Source: Euperipatoides rowelli
Taxonomy: Eukaryota; Onychophora; Udeonychophora; Euonychophora; Peripatopsidae
Reading direction: 5' to 3' (one strand)
DNA length: 16,644 nucleotides
NCBI GenBank assembly: GCA_003024985.2
Contig: PXIH01S0019426.1
The position numbers and the translations under genes were made by a program. Under the pieces are notes generated by a model. It worked only from the letters and a program-made list of their open reading frames with translations. It did no database searches and was not told where the DNA came from. Positions 1 through 8,697 of the stretch are shown here, piece by piece; position 1 is the first letter of the stretch, and each line of letters starts with the position of its first letter.

Positions 1-88
1 AAAAATTGATTAATTAAACAAGCATTTTTATACAAAAATACACATAAATCAATGAAGTTGAAATAGGCATTGATAAACCACTTTAAGG

Positions 89-232
89 TTAGGGATTGTT
101 TTTAAATAAAATTGTATCAAAATTAATTGACATTTTAAAAAAATAATTACGTTTTGACACAAGGGTCTTGGTCATTACTTTTTTTTTTTTTAATTAATTT
201 TGATACAATTTTATTTTAAAAAAAATCCCTAA
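89..232. mobile_element. Short foldback (MITE-like) element
   Basis: The 40-bp left arm (89-128, starting TTAGGGATT) is repeated in reverse complement at 193-232 (ending AATCCCTAA), with only a few mismatches or shifts in the T-rich part. The 64-bp loop ends in a T-run at 179-191. Terminal inverted repeats around a short non-coding core are the architecture of MITEs and foldback elements. I see no convincing target-site duplication, so the family is unknown and the element boundaries are those of the arms only. Confidence 0.6.
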
Positions 233-256
233 TTTTACATTACCCTTACGCTAAGG

Positions 257-626
257 CAGGGATGTGAACCTTTTCCGACTAGTGTGTCACCACGACTCAA
301 CCAGCGAACATTGTTGTACATAAGAAGTTCATTATATTGAGAATCCACTTTGTCTAACATCTTTAAGAACTGGCAATTATTTAGAACATGTACAGATATA
401 AAATGCAGAATTTTAATTACCACGAAGAGTACATTTAAAATAAACTTCATACTTGCTTTCGCACATGACGCTTCCGTGTGTATAATGCATTGGAACTACA
501 CAATAGGATGTTGAACTTCTTCACTAAGAAATTTCACAGCACAATTCCTATTTATTACGTGCACAACACTTCACCATGCATAATGTGTTCATGTGGTGTG
601 CCACCCAAATCGTGTTTGGTTCACTG
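257..626 (-). mobile_element. Candidate internally deleted hAT element
   Basis: The left end at 257 reads CAGGGATGTGAACC and then GTGTGTCACC. The right end at 626, read inward on the minus strand, reads CAGTGAACC and then GTGGCACACC. CAG-start termini followed by AACC and a GTG-CAC block are typical of hAT-family inverted repeats. A minus-strand hAT transposase scrap lies between them. The interval is only 370 bp, while an autonomous hAT element is several kilobases, so this would be a deletion derivative. The flanking 8-mers (249-256 and 627-634) do not match as a target-site duplication. The termini are therefore suggestive and not proven. Confidence 0.42.
289..495 (-). pseudogene. hAT transposase fragment (GTF2IRD2/ZBED-like)
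   Basis: Read on the minus strand from 495 down to 289, the frame gives FQCIIHTEASCAK, then HVLNNCQF, then NNVRWLSRG. These match conserved blocks (CIIHQ.ALCAK, ALNHRQF and EVRWLSRG) in the central part of hAT transposases of the group that includes GTF2IRD2 and ZBED5-like proteins. A stop codon at 496-498 lies just upstream in frame. The same frame beyond it (to about 564) may continue the protein weakly. Similarity ends at about 289, against the proposed terminal repeat, so the C-terminal catalytic and dimerisation part is missing. No function is expected. The identification rests on motif recognition by eye, but RWLSRG in the right context is quite specific. Confidence 0.7.
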
Positions 627-2337
627 GTAACAAAATTGAGAGCAAATAGATAGGTTTGCGTAAATATCTGTTTTTTAATTGCACATGTCTGATGGCAGCA
701 GTGAGCATGATCTTATGGAGAGATATCTGTTTTTACGCAACGGATAAGCATTACGTAAAAATACGAATGAACCTTTAAGCATTTTTCAACTTCACTTTTA
801 AATAAGTTTTAGAGTGTTATAAAGCGCATGTCTGTGAACTCAGAAATAACAATTTTCTTTGAGATTTATTTCTTTGAAAACAAGGAGTGTTATTAACAGG
901 GCAACCTTTTACATGCAAAACCTTTCACATATATAAACAATTTAACGGAGTCGATTTCTTACTGTTTTAGTGGAAACAATTCCTAGTGTCAACTTCAATC
1001 TCTTATTGGCAATCGACTTTGTACGTTGTGGTTGTTAAATAATTGAAATGACATTGTGTTAATTTTTAAGAGAAAGCATATTAAATTGATTTAAGATTAA
1101 ATTGAATGCAATCTACAGTATAATATTTAGTAAATGAGAGATGGTCAAGTGGAGATGAGAAGCTAGATAGATAGACATCACCAAATCTCGTAATGATAAC
1201 ATGTTTGATGGGTTTTTTTGTGAGATTTGGGGATTTATGGGATAGCTGGGGTTGTGAATTCTGATCAATTAATGGTGTAAGTTAGCCAGGCTTTGTGTGC
1301 GGCTAGTAAGTTGATGTAAAGTAAGTCATTAGGGTTTAAATGTACTATGTATGTAATATCACTGATGCTTAGTGTTCTTCAGTAATTTGTAATAGCAAAA
1401 TAGAACTTTGTGATAAGTTAGGATGTTTTATTCAATTTGAGTCTATTGAACTGTGACGCCTCGTGGCCAAACACGAGTTAGATTTGTATATAAAGTATAA
1501 CCCTGTGTGATAACAATAATAAATAATATATTAAATCCTGAAATACTTATTATTGATTCTTATATATTTTATCAGTGGTTTTGTTGTTTTCACCAACGGA
1601 TATGCACATTTATGTCTTGCAGAAAGATCTACAATATTGTTATATCGGCCAAAGCACCATGATCGTATGGTTTTTTGCTCAGCCATGGAGTGTTTGTGCA
1701 CTACTGAGGTTGTGTTCAACCCGGTTTTGAAAAGGATAAATTTTCTTTCCCCACTAGTACACACCGGAAAGTTTTTCTAATTACAGATATTCAGGAAGTA
1801 AAATATAAGCATCCTGATTTGAATTAATAATGGATAAAGAAATATTAAGCAAGTGCAACAAATAAATGTCTTACTACAGTAACAAGAGAGATTTACATAT
1901 GTGTAGACATCATAAATCATGAAGAGATTCGTTGTGTTTCTTTTGTATGAAAAATGCAAATAAATTTATCGATAAACAAAACAAATAAAAAAATATTTAA
2001 AAAAAAATTATTGTTATATCGCCTCCAGTCTATGACAACCCAGTCAGGAAACAATTCCCTGCACTTGAGCCTATTTCTTGCCATTAAATTGTCCCACTAA
2101 ATGTAGTCTTTTTTCGAGGGTAAAATGTTATAAAATAGGAATTTCAGTCATTGAATAATGACAAAAGATTTTGCTTAATTTTATATTTTTTTTCTAAATA
2201 TTTTAATGCAATGAATTTTTTCAAATTGTTAAAATCCTTTAAAATAATTTATGATCCAAAATATTAAACAAGGAATTTTTATGCATACAATATTTTAAGT
2301 GTTTTATTCCTTTAGTTAGGATAGTTATATTGATCAC
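627..2337. other. No gene recognised
   Basis: This is AT-rich sequence with no protein family I can recognise on either strand. The longest frames lie over the same bases on opposite strands (1531-1780) and lack ATG starts. A 9-bp inverted pair, TTGCGTAAA near 656 and TTTACGCAA near 732, is too short to interpret. The stretch 2030-2110 is less AT-rich but shows no recognised motif. Confidence 0.6.
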
Positions 2338-2440
2338 GAATTGTACAATAGTAAACAAATTTCAGAATACAAATATTTAAGATATATATGTGAGAAAGGG
2401 CTGAGGATATTCAAAGGACAACAAAGGAAAAAAAAATAAC
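2338..2440 (+). pseudogene. Possible non-LTR reverse transcriptase scrap
   Basis: One frame reads ISEYKYLRYICEKG at about 2362-2403. This resembles the F-K-Y-L-G ... G block found in non-LTR retrotransposon reverse transcriptases just downstream of the catalytic palm, where the usual form is roughly EFKYLG....DG. The frame ends at a TAA after a run of lysines at 2440. Nothing recognisable remains upstream. The match is short, so this is a low-confidence call. It could come from the same broad element class as the better-preserved remnant at 13545-14065. Confidence 0.3.
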
Positions 2441-2452
2441 CTATGTAATGCT

Positions 2453-2575
2453 TAGGCCTGCTTTACACTTAAGACTGGATCGCACGATCGGATTGTTGCA
2501 TCGAATCGCCAAAAGTTCAATACCTTGTCTCTTATCCTCATCGTACACTTAGTGATTAAATCGTCTCAATTGGCA
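2453..2575. repeat. Possible MITE terminus or dispersed repeat
   Basis: A GC-richer patch starts at AGGCCTGCTTTACACTTAAG and contains the small palindromic stretch GATCGCACGATC. A partly similar TACACTTA block recurs at about 2544. The style resembles dispersed terminal sequences in insect genomes, but no matching inverted end was found in the window, so the call is weak. Confidence 0.2.
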
Positions 2576-4029
2576 AAGGCTGCAATAATATTACAGAATT
2601 GCATAGTAATTAATTTTGTTATTCAAGCATAGATGCTTGTTATTAAATTTGTTTTCAGAAAAATGCCTAATTAGTGGTTCAATCGCATGATTTAGCTACT
2701 CAAAATAAAAAGATTCATTTCAAAATGAATTTAAATATCATTTCCCTATTAATAAATTCCATAATATTTTATTTATTTACTTTTTATTTTAGTGATAATT
2801 ATACACAGAAAAGTAGTTATTATTTAAAGACAATAATAATAATTAAAACAAAACATTTTTAAATGAGAAATTGACACACGGAAATAGTCCATAAATTGGG
2901 AAGTATTATTTTGATGTTGGCTGTACAAACAGACAAATTGGCCTAGTTGTATGTACTTTCCATTCAATGGATGTATCCCTTGCCGTTAAACACGTTCTGT
3001 GTGTCTTTCTAAACACGCAATCAGAATGAATGCTATAAAAAAGGCTTCCATTTTTAAAAATTCTCAATTTATTTTGTGCAAAAACGTAACCTATTTACAT
3101 TTGAAATCTTATCACTATTCCTGTTTAGCGTTGCAATTAAATCTCAAGAAATTATTAATCGCAGCTAAAATGTTGCTCAATTTCAAGATCGCCTGCTGGT
3201 GCCATCCAATCGCAATGCTCCTTCGCCGTTCAAATGAGAATGTAGAGCCAATCTAACATCTGATTTAATTAGGAAAAGGGAAAAATAATAAATATGGACC
3301 ATAAACGAACTTTCTGGATTAATGACAATAATTTTGGAAAGGTAATCAAGTCTAAGAAAAACCATATTTTCCTGGGACAAAAATCTAAGAGACACCCTCT
3401 ACATAACAGCCTCACATTCAACAAACACCAAACATTAAAAGCTGCAGAGTTGAGCCTCGTGGCTTCTATAATGGTCAGTCAGCTAACTGATTAGCATATT
3501 ATGGTTTTCCCACTTTGTATCTTGGTGATAAAGAAATTATCCCTCGGAGAAAAAATATATTGGTAGAAAAAGAACAGAAAGGATGTACAATTGAAAGATA
3601 AAGCCCATTATGATACACAGTGATTTATTACAGGAATGTAAATTGTATGGGTCTTTGCATATGGTGACGAGAACTGCATATATCTAGAATGCACTTTTAG
3701 AGATTCATAGAGGAGAAATCAGTTAATGCACAGTGATGTCGATATCGAGCACATACACTGGAGGTAAAATATCTGAGAACTAGTGAAATTTATCCCCAGC
3801 GATAATTTCAGTCATGTGTCAGTAACTCTCGAAAGGAAGCTGAAGTGAAAGATTTATTATATTCGATAAATCGCAGAATCTGATTAACACTCTACTTTTT
3901 GAGATTTTGCCTCTCAAGACTTAAATCACTAAGATTACTCACGACTAAGATCATGTGATTCATCAAACATGACAGCATGCAAACTCAAGCTTAAAACAAA
4001 ATATGGGCCACTGGCACCATCTATGAAAA
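2576..4029. other. No gene recognised
   Basis: AT-rich sequence. Short open frames at 2674-2862, 2999-3256, 3183-3395 (minus) and 3294-3494 have no recognisable family. They overlap on opposite strands and in part begin at non-ATG codons. I see no convincing exon set, RNA gene or transposon motif. Confidence 0.55.
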
Positions 4030-4732
4030 TTATATTGATAAAAATATATGTTCTGCATTTAAATTTATTGAATAGAAATGAGAGGATTTCTCAATACACA
4101 CAAACATACAATTAAATTCTTTTGGAAACCAAATTTTGTTAGCAGGTGTAATAAGTAACTTTTGTAGAAGGTGTGTATACACACCATTATGTTTCTTCAT
4201 AGTCTTTTCCTTTTCATCAACAAGCATCATTGCTGAACTTGCAGCAATAGTCATAGCAGGATTAATAACTAACTCTTGTAGAAGGTGATTGTATATACAC
4301 CATTCTGATTCTTCTTAGTATTTTCCTTCATCAGTAAACATCATTGTCGAACCTGCAGCAATAGTAATAGCAGAATTAATAACTAGCTCTTGTAAAAGGT
4401 GATTGTACGCACCATTCTGTTTCTCTGTATTGTTTTCTTTTTCATCAACTAGCATCATTGTCGGACCTGCAGCAATAGTAATAGCAGGATTAATAACTAA
4501 CTCTTGTAGAAGGAGGTTGTACACACCATTCTGTTTCCTCATAGTTTTTCCTTCATCAGTAAACATCATTGTCGAACCTGCACCGATAGTAATAGCAGGA
4601 TTAATAACTAACTCTTGTAGAAGGTGAATATACGTACCATTCTGTTTCTTCATTCTCTTTTCCTTTTCATCAACACACACTCATTGTTGAACCTGCAGCA
4701 ATAGTAATAGCATATTCCTCTTCGCTAGCCAT
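4030..4732 (-). pseudogene. Degenerate repeat-bearing coding remnant, possibly PIF/Harbinger-type N-terminus
   Basis: On the minus strand, an ATG at 4732-4730 opens MASEEEYAITIAAGSTM. A one-base insertion near 4680 then shifts the frame, after which 4680-4315 stays open as three near-copies of a ~38-residue unit: AITIAAG.TMM, an acidic-lysine stretch (VDEKEK or TDEGK), KKQNG.Y, then HLLQELVINP. After a stop at 4317-4315 and two compensating indels, the original frame resumes (from 4254) with one more unit and a non-repeat tail. The start (M-x-S-E-E) and the segment K...Y.HLLQE..IN resemble the N-terminus of insect HARBI1-like PIF/Harbinger nucleases (acidic start, basic run, W-V-H-P-L). No nuclease domain follows, so the family call is tentative. 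The in-frame unit length supports descent from coding DNA. Confidence 0.4.
4139..4715 (-). repeat. Tandem array, five 111-115 bp units with A-B alternation
   Basis: The anchor CATCATTG (plus strand) recurs at 4225, 4339, 4453 and 4564, with a diverged form near 4679. The spacings are 114, 114, 111 and about 115 bp. Units share AATAGTAATAGCAGGATTAA and CTCTTGTAGAAGG blocks. Two unit types alternate. Units at 4225, 4453 and 4679 carry TTTTCATCAAC before the anchor, coding DEKEK on the minus strand. Units at 4339 and 4564 carry CCTTCATCAGTAAA, coding TDEGK. The real period is therefore a dimer of about 225-228 bp. Three of four spacings are multiples of three, and the fourth contains a clear single-base insertion. 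Confidence 0.9.
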
Positions 4733-5580
4733 TGAATTGAAATAAGTTTGACAAGGATATATCTAACATTAAGCACTAGACAATGAAACAGCACTTTCAC
4801 TTTCTAAGAAAAAATATGTCGTGTGGGTGTCACATGTAGAGATTTAATCCTTAGAGATTTTATCTCCCATGTGTCATCACCTTAAAACTTTATCAAAACA
4901 GAACAATTGAGTCTGGTATACTGTAAGTGATTAACTAAAATTTGACAAATAATGTTCTGCTAACTTATTTTTATGTATGGAAAAAAAAAAGATGCTATTT
5001 GCATTTGCGTATTAATTATTTAAAAGAGAAAAGACTAATTTCCCCATTCATTTTTAATTTTTGAAAATATAATTAGCAGAAATTATCTGCATGGTAGCTG
5101 TGAAACTTCAAGAAAAATCATGAATATTATTTTTAGTTTATCAAATTAAAAAAAGGTAAAACTGAATCTCTTTTTTTTTTTTTTAAATTAAGTAAATGTA
5201 ATTAGACTATTTATATCTAAAGGATGACTAGATTAAACATATCAGAACTAATGGTTCTGATTGTTGATCATTAAGTGAAAAACTATTTTGTTTAAAGCGG
5301 AACTACTATATGAATTAAATCTAAGGCTTGGGAGGAAAAAAATTGGACAATTGTCACATTTGTTAATGAAAGTGACTCGTAATCATAAATGATGACCGGT
5401 TTTTTTCCTTTTTTTTTTTTTTTGTATGTTTTACATTATCATTGATTTAGAATTTTAAATATTTTTAATAAGAAAGAATTAAATAATTATAGATTTGATA
5501 GGTTATATAAAAAAAATCAACTAAAGCAATTCTTTTATATTCTCTTCCAAATTTCTATGTAGATAATTATGAATCATTAA
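4733..5580. other. No gene recognised
   Basis: Very AT-rich sequence with A-runs and T-runs (for example near 4980, 5170 and 5408). I see no open frame of interest, transposon motif or RNA gene. Any promoter for the minus-strand remnant starting at 4732 would lie here, but no convincing core promoter element is visible. Confidence 0.6.
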
Positions 5581-5671
5581 AATGTCTAAATATTGCAATT
5601 TATTTTTTAAAGTCCGATTAAAAAAAAATTGCAATATTTAGACATTTTTTTTTTTTAATCAGATTTTAAAA
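5581..5671. repeat. Two interleaved inverted repeats
   Basis: Arm A (5581-5600, AATGTCTAAATATTGCAATT) is perfectly inverted at 5627-5646. Arm B (about 5606-5622, TTTAAAGTCCGATTAAAA) has an imperfect inverted copy at about 5653-5671 (TTTTAATCAGATTTTAAA). The order is A, B, A', B', so the two hairpins are interleaved and cannot both form as simple nested stems. This could be a template-switch product or a fragment of a small palindromic element. Confidence 0.65.
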
Positions 5672-6189
5672 AAAAACTGCAGGGTCAAAATGAATGAACG
5701 CGTCTGGATATTTTTTTCCATTGTACTTATTTAAAAAAAAAAGTAATATCTATCACAAAAACTATTAAACTACTTCATGTTCGTATAGTATTGCCCTCAG
5801 TATGAAAAATCATTTAAAAAAAAAACCAGTGTAGGTACATGAAGTGTTGGATAGCTTAAAAATGCCCCAAGAGCAAATTTAATTTAAATCCCCCCCCAGT
5901 TAAAAAGATGATCTGGGTCAGCGCAGGATGATAAATGTTGTGTATAGGGGAGGTTGTTTGCTCAGTTCAGTGTGAATGTTATCAGTTGTTGAGAGTTTGG
6001 GGGGGGGGTGGGTGTTGTAACCCCTAATGTGATCCAGGGCAGAGCCCCTGGAAGTTCTGGGTTTTTAAGGTTTTTAAATATTTAAAATGAGCTCTGCTAA
6101 TACTAACAAAATGCTGAAATTTAAAATTAAATTGTATTCATTAGAAAAAATACTTTTATAATAATGAAATGATTCATTTTCTCTACCGT
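5672..6189. other. No gene recognised; C8 and G10 runs
   Basis: Non-coding sequence with an unusual C8 run (5890-5897) and a G10 run (5999-6008) about 100 bp apart in an AT-rich setting. A short hairpin, CCAGGG...CCCTGG, lies near 6034-6051. I cannot assign this segment to an element. The two homopolymers could in principle be element ends or simple-sequence noise. Confidence 0.5.
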
Positions 6190-6540
6190 GCTTTTATTTA
6201 CTCACTCTGTCTGTTTGTCCGGGTCAAATCTTGTGATCTGATTTTCACCCACTTCCTATTATCCAATTGAGTTGAAATTTTACATATAGATTCATTCCTG
6301 GTGACAATATAATAATCAATCATTACTGACAACAATATTACGCAATTATTTTCATAATTAGTGAAATTTTAATACATTAATTTTAATAATAATATGGCTA
6401 GTTTGTTATAATTAAAATTAGTGAAATTATTTTGTTCATATGCCCTGACGAGCTGGTCTAGCTGTCTGTTGGACGACTCGACACCTCCGGTGATTTCCCG
6501 ATCACCCGTTGGAATCCGGCGAAGACCATTTTTCCAGATT
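6190..6540. repeat. Dispersed-repeat-like segments upstream of the GC-rich array
   Basis: Two patches stand out from the AT background. 6198-6275 (CTCTGTCTGTTTGTCCGGGT followed by a TTTTCACCCACTTCC block) and 6442-6535 (GACGAGCTGGTCTAGCTGTC and a CCCGTTGGAATCCGGCGAAG block) both resemble interspersed repeat sequence in invertebrate genomes. They are non-coding and have no tRNA fold that I can see. They may form the 5' part of the element whose tandem core begins at 6702, but that link is inferred only from proximity and similar GC-rich style. Confidence 0.35.
6335..6410 (+). repeat. Direct duplication, left copy
   Basis: The segment from ATATTACG through CATAATTAGTGAAATTTTAA to ATGGCTAGTTTGTTATA is repeated in the same orientation, with small deletions, at 7464-7528. 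The two copies flank the 1.05-kb stretch that holds the GC-rich tandem array. They could be old terminal duplications, a tandem duplication split by an insertion, or two copies of one dispersed repeat. Confidence 0.6.
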
Positions 6541-6684
6541 AATATGTAATAAGACAGTAATAATTTTTTTTTAAGTTTTTCTTGTATAAGAATCTATTGT
6601 TAGCACTTAAAAATTATGTATTATGAATTTATAATGTCTGTATCTGCATATTCACTCATTGTATTATCCTGTATATTTATTATA

Positions 6685-7432
6685 TTAAATACATAGCTAA
6701 AATACCCGGCGTTGCTCGGGACAGGACCTGGCATTGCCGGTACGAAGTGAGCATTTGATCTACAAATTAAAAACAATTGTCAAATGTCTTATATAAAATA
6801 ATGTCCATTGTCTCCAGGACACCAACAAAAATGTATCCGGCATTTCCTGGGACCGGCTTTTGCTTGGGACGGGACCTGGCATTGCTTGGATGAAGTGAGC
6901 ATTGGAATCAACAATTAAAAATATTTGCCAAATGTTTTATTTGAAATTCTGTCCATTGTTCCATGCCGTCAACGTAAATGTATCCGGCGTTGCCCGGGAC
7001 GGGACCTNGAATTGCCCGGACGAAGTAGCATTGGAATCAACAATTAAAAATATTTGCCAAATGTTTTATTTGAAATTCTGTCCATTGTTCCAAGACACCA
7101 ACATAAATGTATCCGGCGTTGCCCGGGACGGGAACTGCCATTGCCCGGACAAAGTGAGCATTGGAATCAACAATTAAAAACATGTGTTAAATGTTTTGTT
7201 TGAATTACTGTCCAGTTCCAAGACACCAACGTAAATGTATCCAGCATTGCCCGGGACGGGGCCTGGCATTGCCTGGACGAAGTGAGCATTGGAATCAACA
7301 ATTAAAAACATTTGCCAAATGTTTTATTTGAATTACTGTCCATTGTCTCTAGACAACAATGTAAATGTATGTCCTGACCCTTCAATGATAACATACAAAC
7401 AAACAAACATTCTGCTTTATATATTAGATATT
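6685..7432 (+). mobile_element. Candidate non-autonomous element with central tandem repeats
   Basis: The interval opens near TATTAAATACATAGCTAAAA, continues as five ~130-bp GC-rich units, and closes with a short unique tail (from about 7370), an (ACAA)-rich stretch (7390-7407) and TTCTGCTTTATATATTAGAT. A conserved lead, a minisatellite core and a simple-repeat tail are the layout of tandem-repeat-cored non-autonomous elements such as the Helitron-related HINE/Pearl and DINE families. The assignment is by architecture only. I do not see a diagnostic Helitron 3' hairpin plus CTRR end. No protein is encoded. Confidence 0.4.
6702..7366 (+). repeat. GC-rich minisatellite, five units of about 130 bp
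   Basis: The boundary motif (TATCCGGC or variant) occurs at 6703, 6834, 6981, 7110 and 7238. A final degraded copy (GTATGTCC) follows at 7367. Unit lengths are about 131, 147, 129, 128 and 130 bp. Each unit starts with a GC-rich head (GGCGTTGCCCGGGACGGGAC, then GGCATTGCCCGGACGAAG) and continues with an AT-rich body (CAACAATTAAAAA, CCAAATGTTTTATTTGAA, CTGTCCATTG). The 147-bp unit contains an extra ~18-bp internal duplication in its head. The head can pair CCCGG with a downstream CGGG as a small hairpin. The N at 7008 lies in the third head. No reading frame is conserved across units. Confidence 0.9.
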
Positions 7433-7463
7433 CAGAACTAAAATTAAATTTATTTTAAAAAAA

Positions 7464-7528
7464 ATTATTACGTTCATAATCAGTTAAATTTTAATAAATT
7501 AAAATTTAATATGGATTAGTTTGTTATA
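7464..7528 (+). repeat. Direct duplication, right copy
   Basis: This is the shorter, diverged partner of 6335-6410. It shares ATTACG, TTCATAAT.AGT.AAATTTTAATA and ATGG.TAGTTTGTTATA in the same order and orientation, with gaps of about 8 and 4 bp relative to the left copy. Confidence 0.6.
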
Positions 7529-7589
7529 CTTTATTGTCGTTAATGGGAAGTGATATCAAAAATGGATTACAAGATAATAAACACTAAAA

Positions 7590-7950
7590 AGAGTTAAATA
7601 AAATAGCATATATTAAAAAAAGTGTAAAAAACACGTTATGTAAAATGTACTAAAAATTAGAAAATATTTTATTCAGATATTTATAAATTTTAAGACTAAC
7701 AGTATACGACTAAAAAATAAAAGTGTGTGAGGCTCATGTTTCAAAATATACTTTCTATAAACATAAGCATCATACTTTTATTTTGAAATTCATACTTTAT
7801 ATCAATGAATTAAAAATATTTTACGAGTACCCCATGCTTTTATTTTAAATCATACTTAAAATTTATAAATTTCTGAAAAATTATTTTCTAATTTTTACTG
7901 CCTTTTACATGTTGTTTTTTAATATATTTTATTATTTATAGGTTTAATTC
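7590..7950. mobile_element. Long imperfect foldback
   Basis: The left arm, about 7594-7745, includes CATATATTAAAAAA, TAAAAATTAGAAAAT and ATTTATAAATTTTAAG. It is repeated in reverse complement at about 7820-7945, with matching blocks in the same inverted order: TTAAAATTTATAAAT, ATTTTCTAATTTTTA and TTTTTTAATATATTTT. The best-conserved inverted part is 7610-7694 against 7855-7932. The arms then continue more weakly (ATAAAAGTGTG against CATGCTTTTAT) toward a loop near 7750-7815. No coding capacity is visible and no target duplication was identified. Confidence 0.6.
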
Positions 7951-8520
7951 ACTGCATTTTATTGACTTTCTTTAAAAGTTCAGGATATTTTAAAGATTGT
8001 TCTTCAAAATGTAAAACTTTTGCCATTTTTAATGTTTGACTGATTGTACAAAAAAAAGTGATTGATTGATCAAGTTGGTCACAACAGTAACTCTAAAAGC
8101 CTCACATGTTTTATCTTTACAAATGTATCGATTTATAATTTTGAAAATAATTTTACATAAAACCCTTGCTAGCAATTAATTTATTTAAAGACTGACTTTA
8201 AATCGTTTTTCATTATCATATTAATTAACTTACTGTATAAAAATCAAATCATTCTTAATACTGTATATCCTAATATATAGTATATCACAGGTCAATTCTT
8301 TATCGATAGCATTATCACACACCCTCTCTTTAGTCTCATTTGAATGACAAACATTTACATTTATTAAAACAATTAAAAATCATTTTTAGAAATATAGTTA
8401 TTTATTTTTGCAGTCTGAATAGAAAAGAAAATACAAAGGTTTGGAGAATAGTCAAAGATACCTGATTATATTTGTATTGTGTGCTTTCTCTAGATATGAA
8501 TACTTAAAATAATTTAAAAA
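7951..8520. other. No gene recognised
   Basis: AT-rich non-coding sequence with small palindromes, such as TACTGTATATCC...TATATAGTATA near 8260-8285. I see no open frame, RNA gene or repeat of note. Confidence 0.6.
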
Positions 8521-8697
8521 TTGGTGGGGGTGGAAGCTGAGGCCCCATCGTCAATCACTGATCAGCCACCCTAACCTGGCCGTACTGAGTAGCCATGAAC
8601 AGTTTGTGGCAAAATGTAGGTAAACTCAAAGTTTTTAGTGTTTCTTAATAGTTGCACACTAGTGAAAAAGGTGACACTGCAATTTCCAGAATCCAAA

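Noticed and set aside
1531-1780. Open frames on both strands over the same bases
   Set aside because: They are mutual shadows, neither begins at ATG, and no protein family is recognisable on either strand.
2999-3494. Three overlapping short frames on both strands
   Set aside because: They have no recognisable domain. The first begins at GTG, composition matches the AT-rich background, and none has a consistent exon context.
4403-4627. Plus-strand frame across the 114-bp array
   Set aside because: It is the antisense shadow of the minus-strand coding-derived repeat, open only because the unit length is a multiple of three.
6902-7177. Plus-strand repetitive frame across the GC-rich array
   Set aside because: It is a by-product of two units with nearly equal, triplet-compatible length. 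It includes the N and does not extend to the other units.
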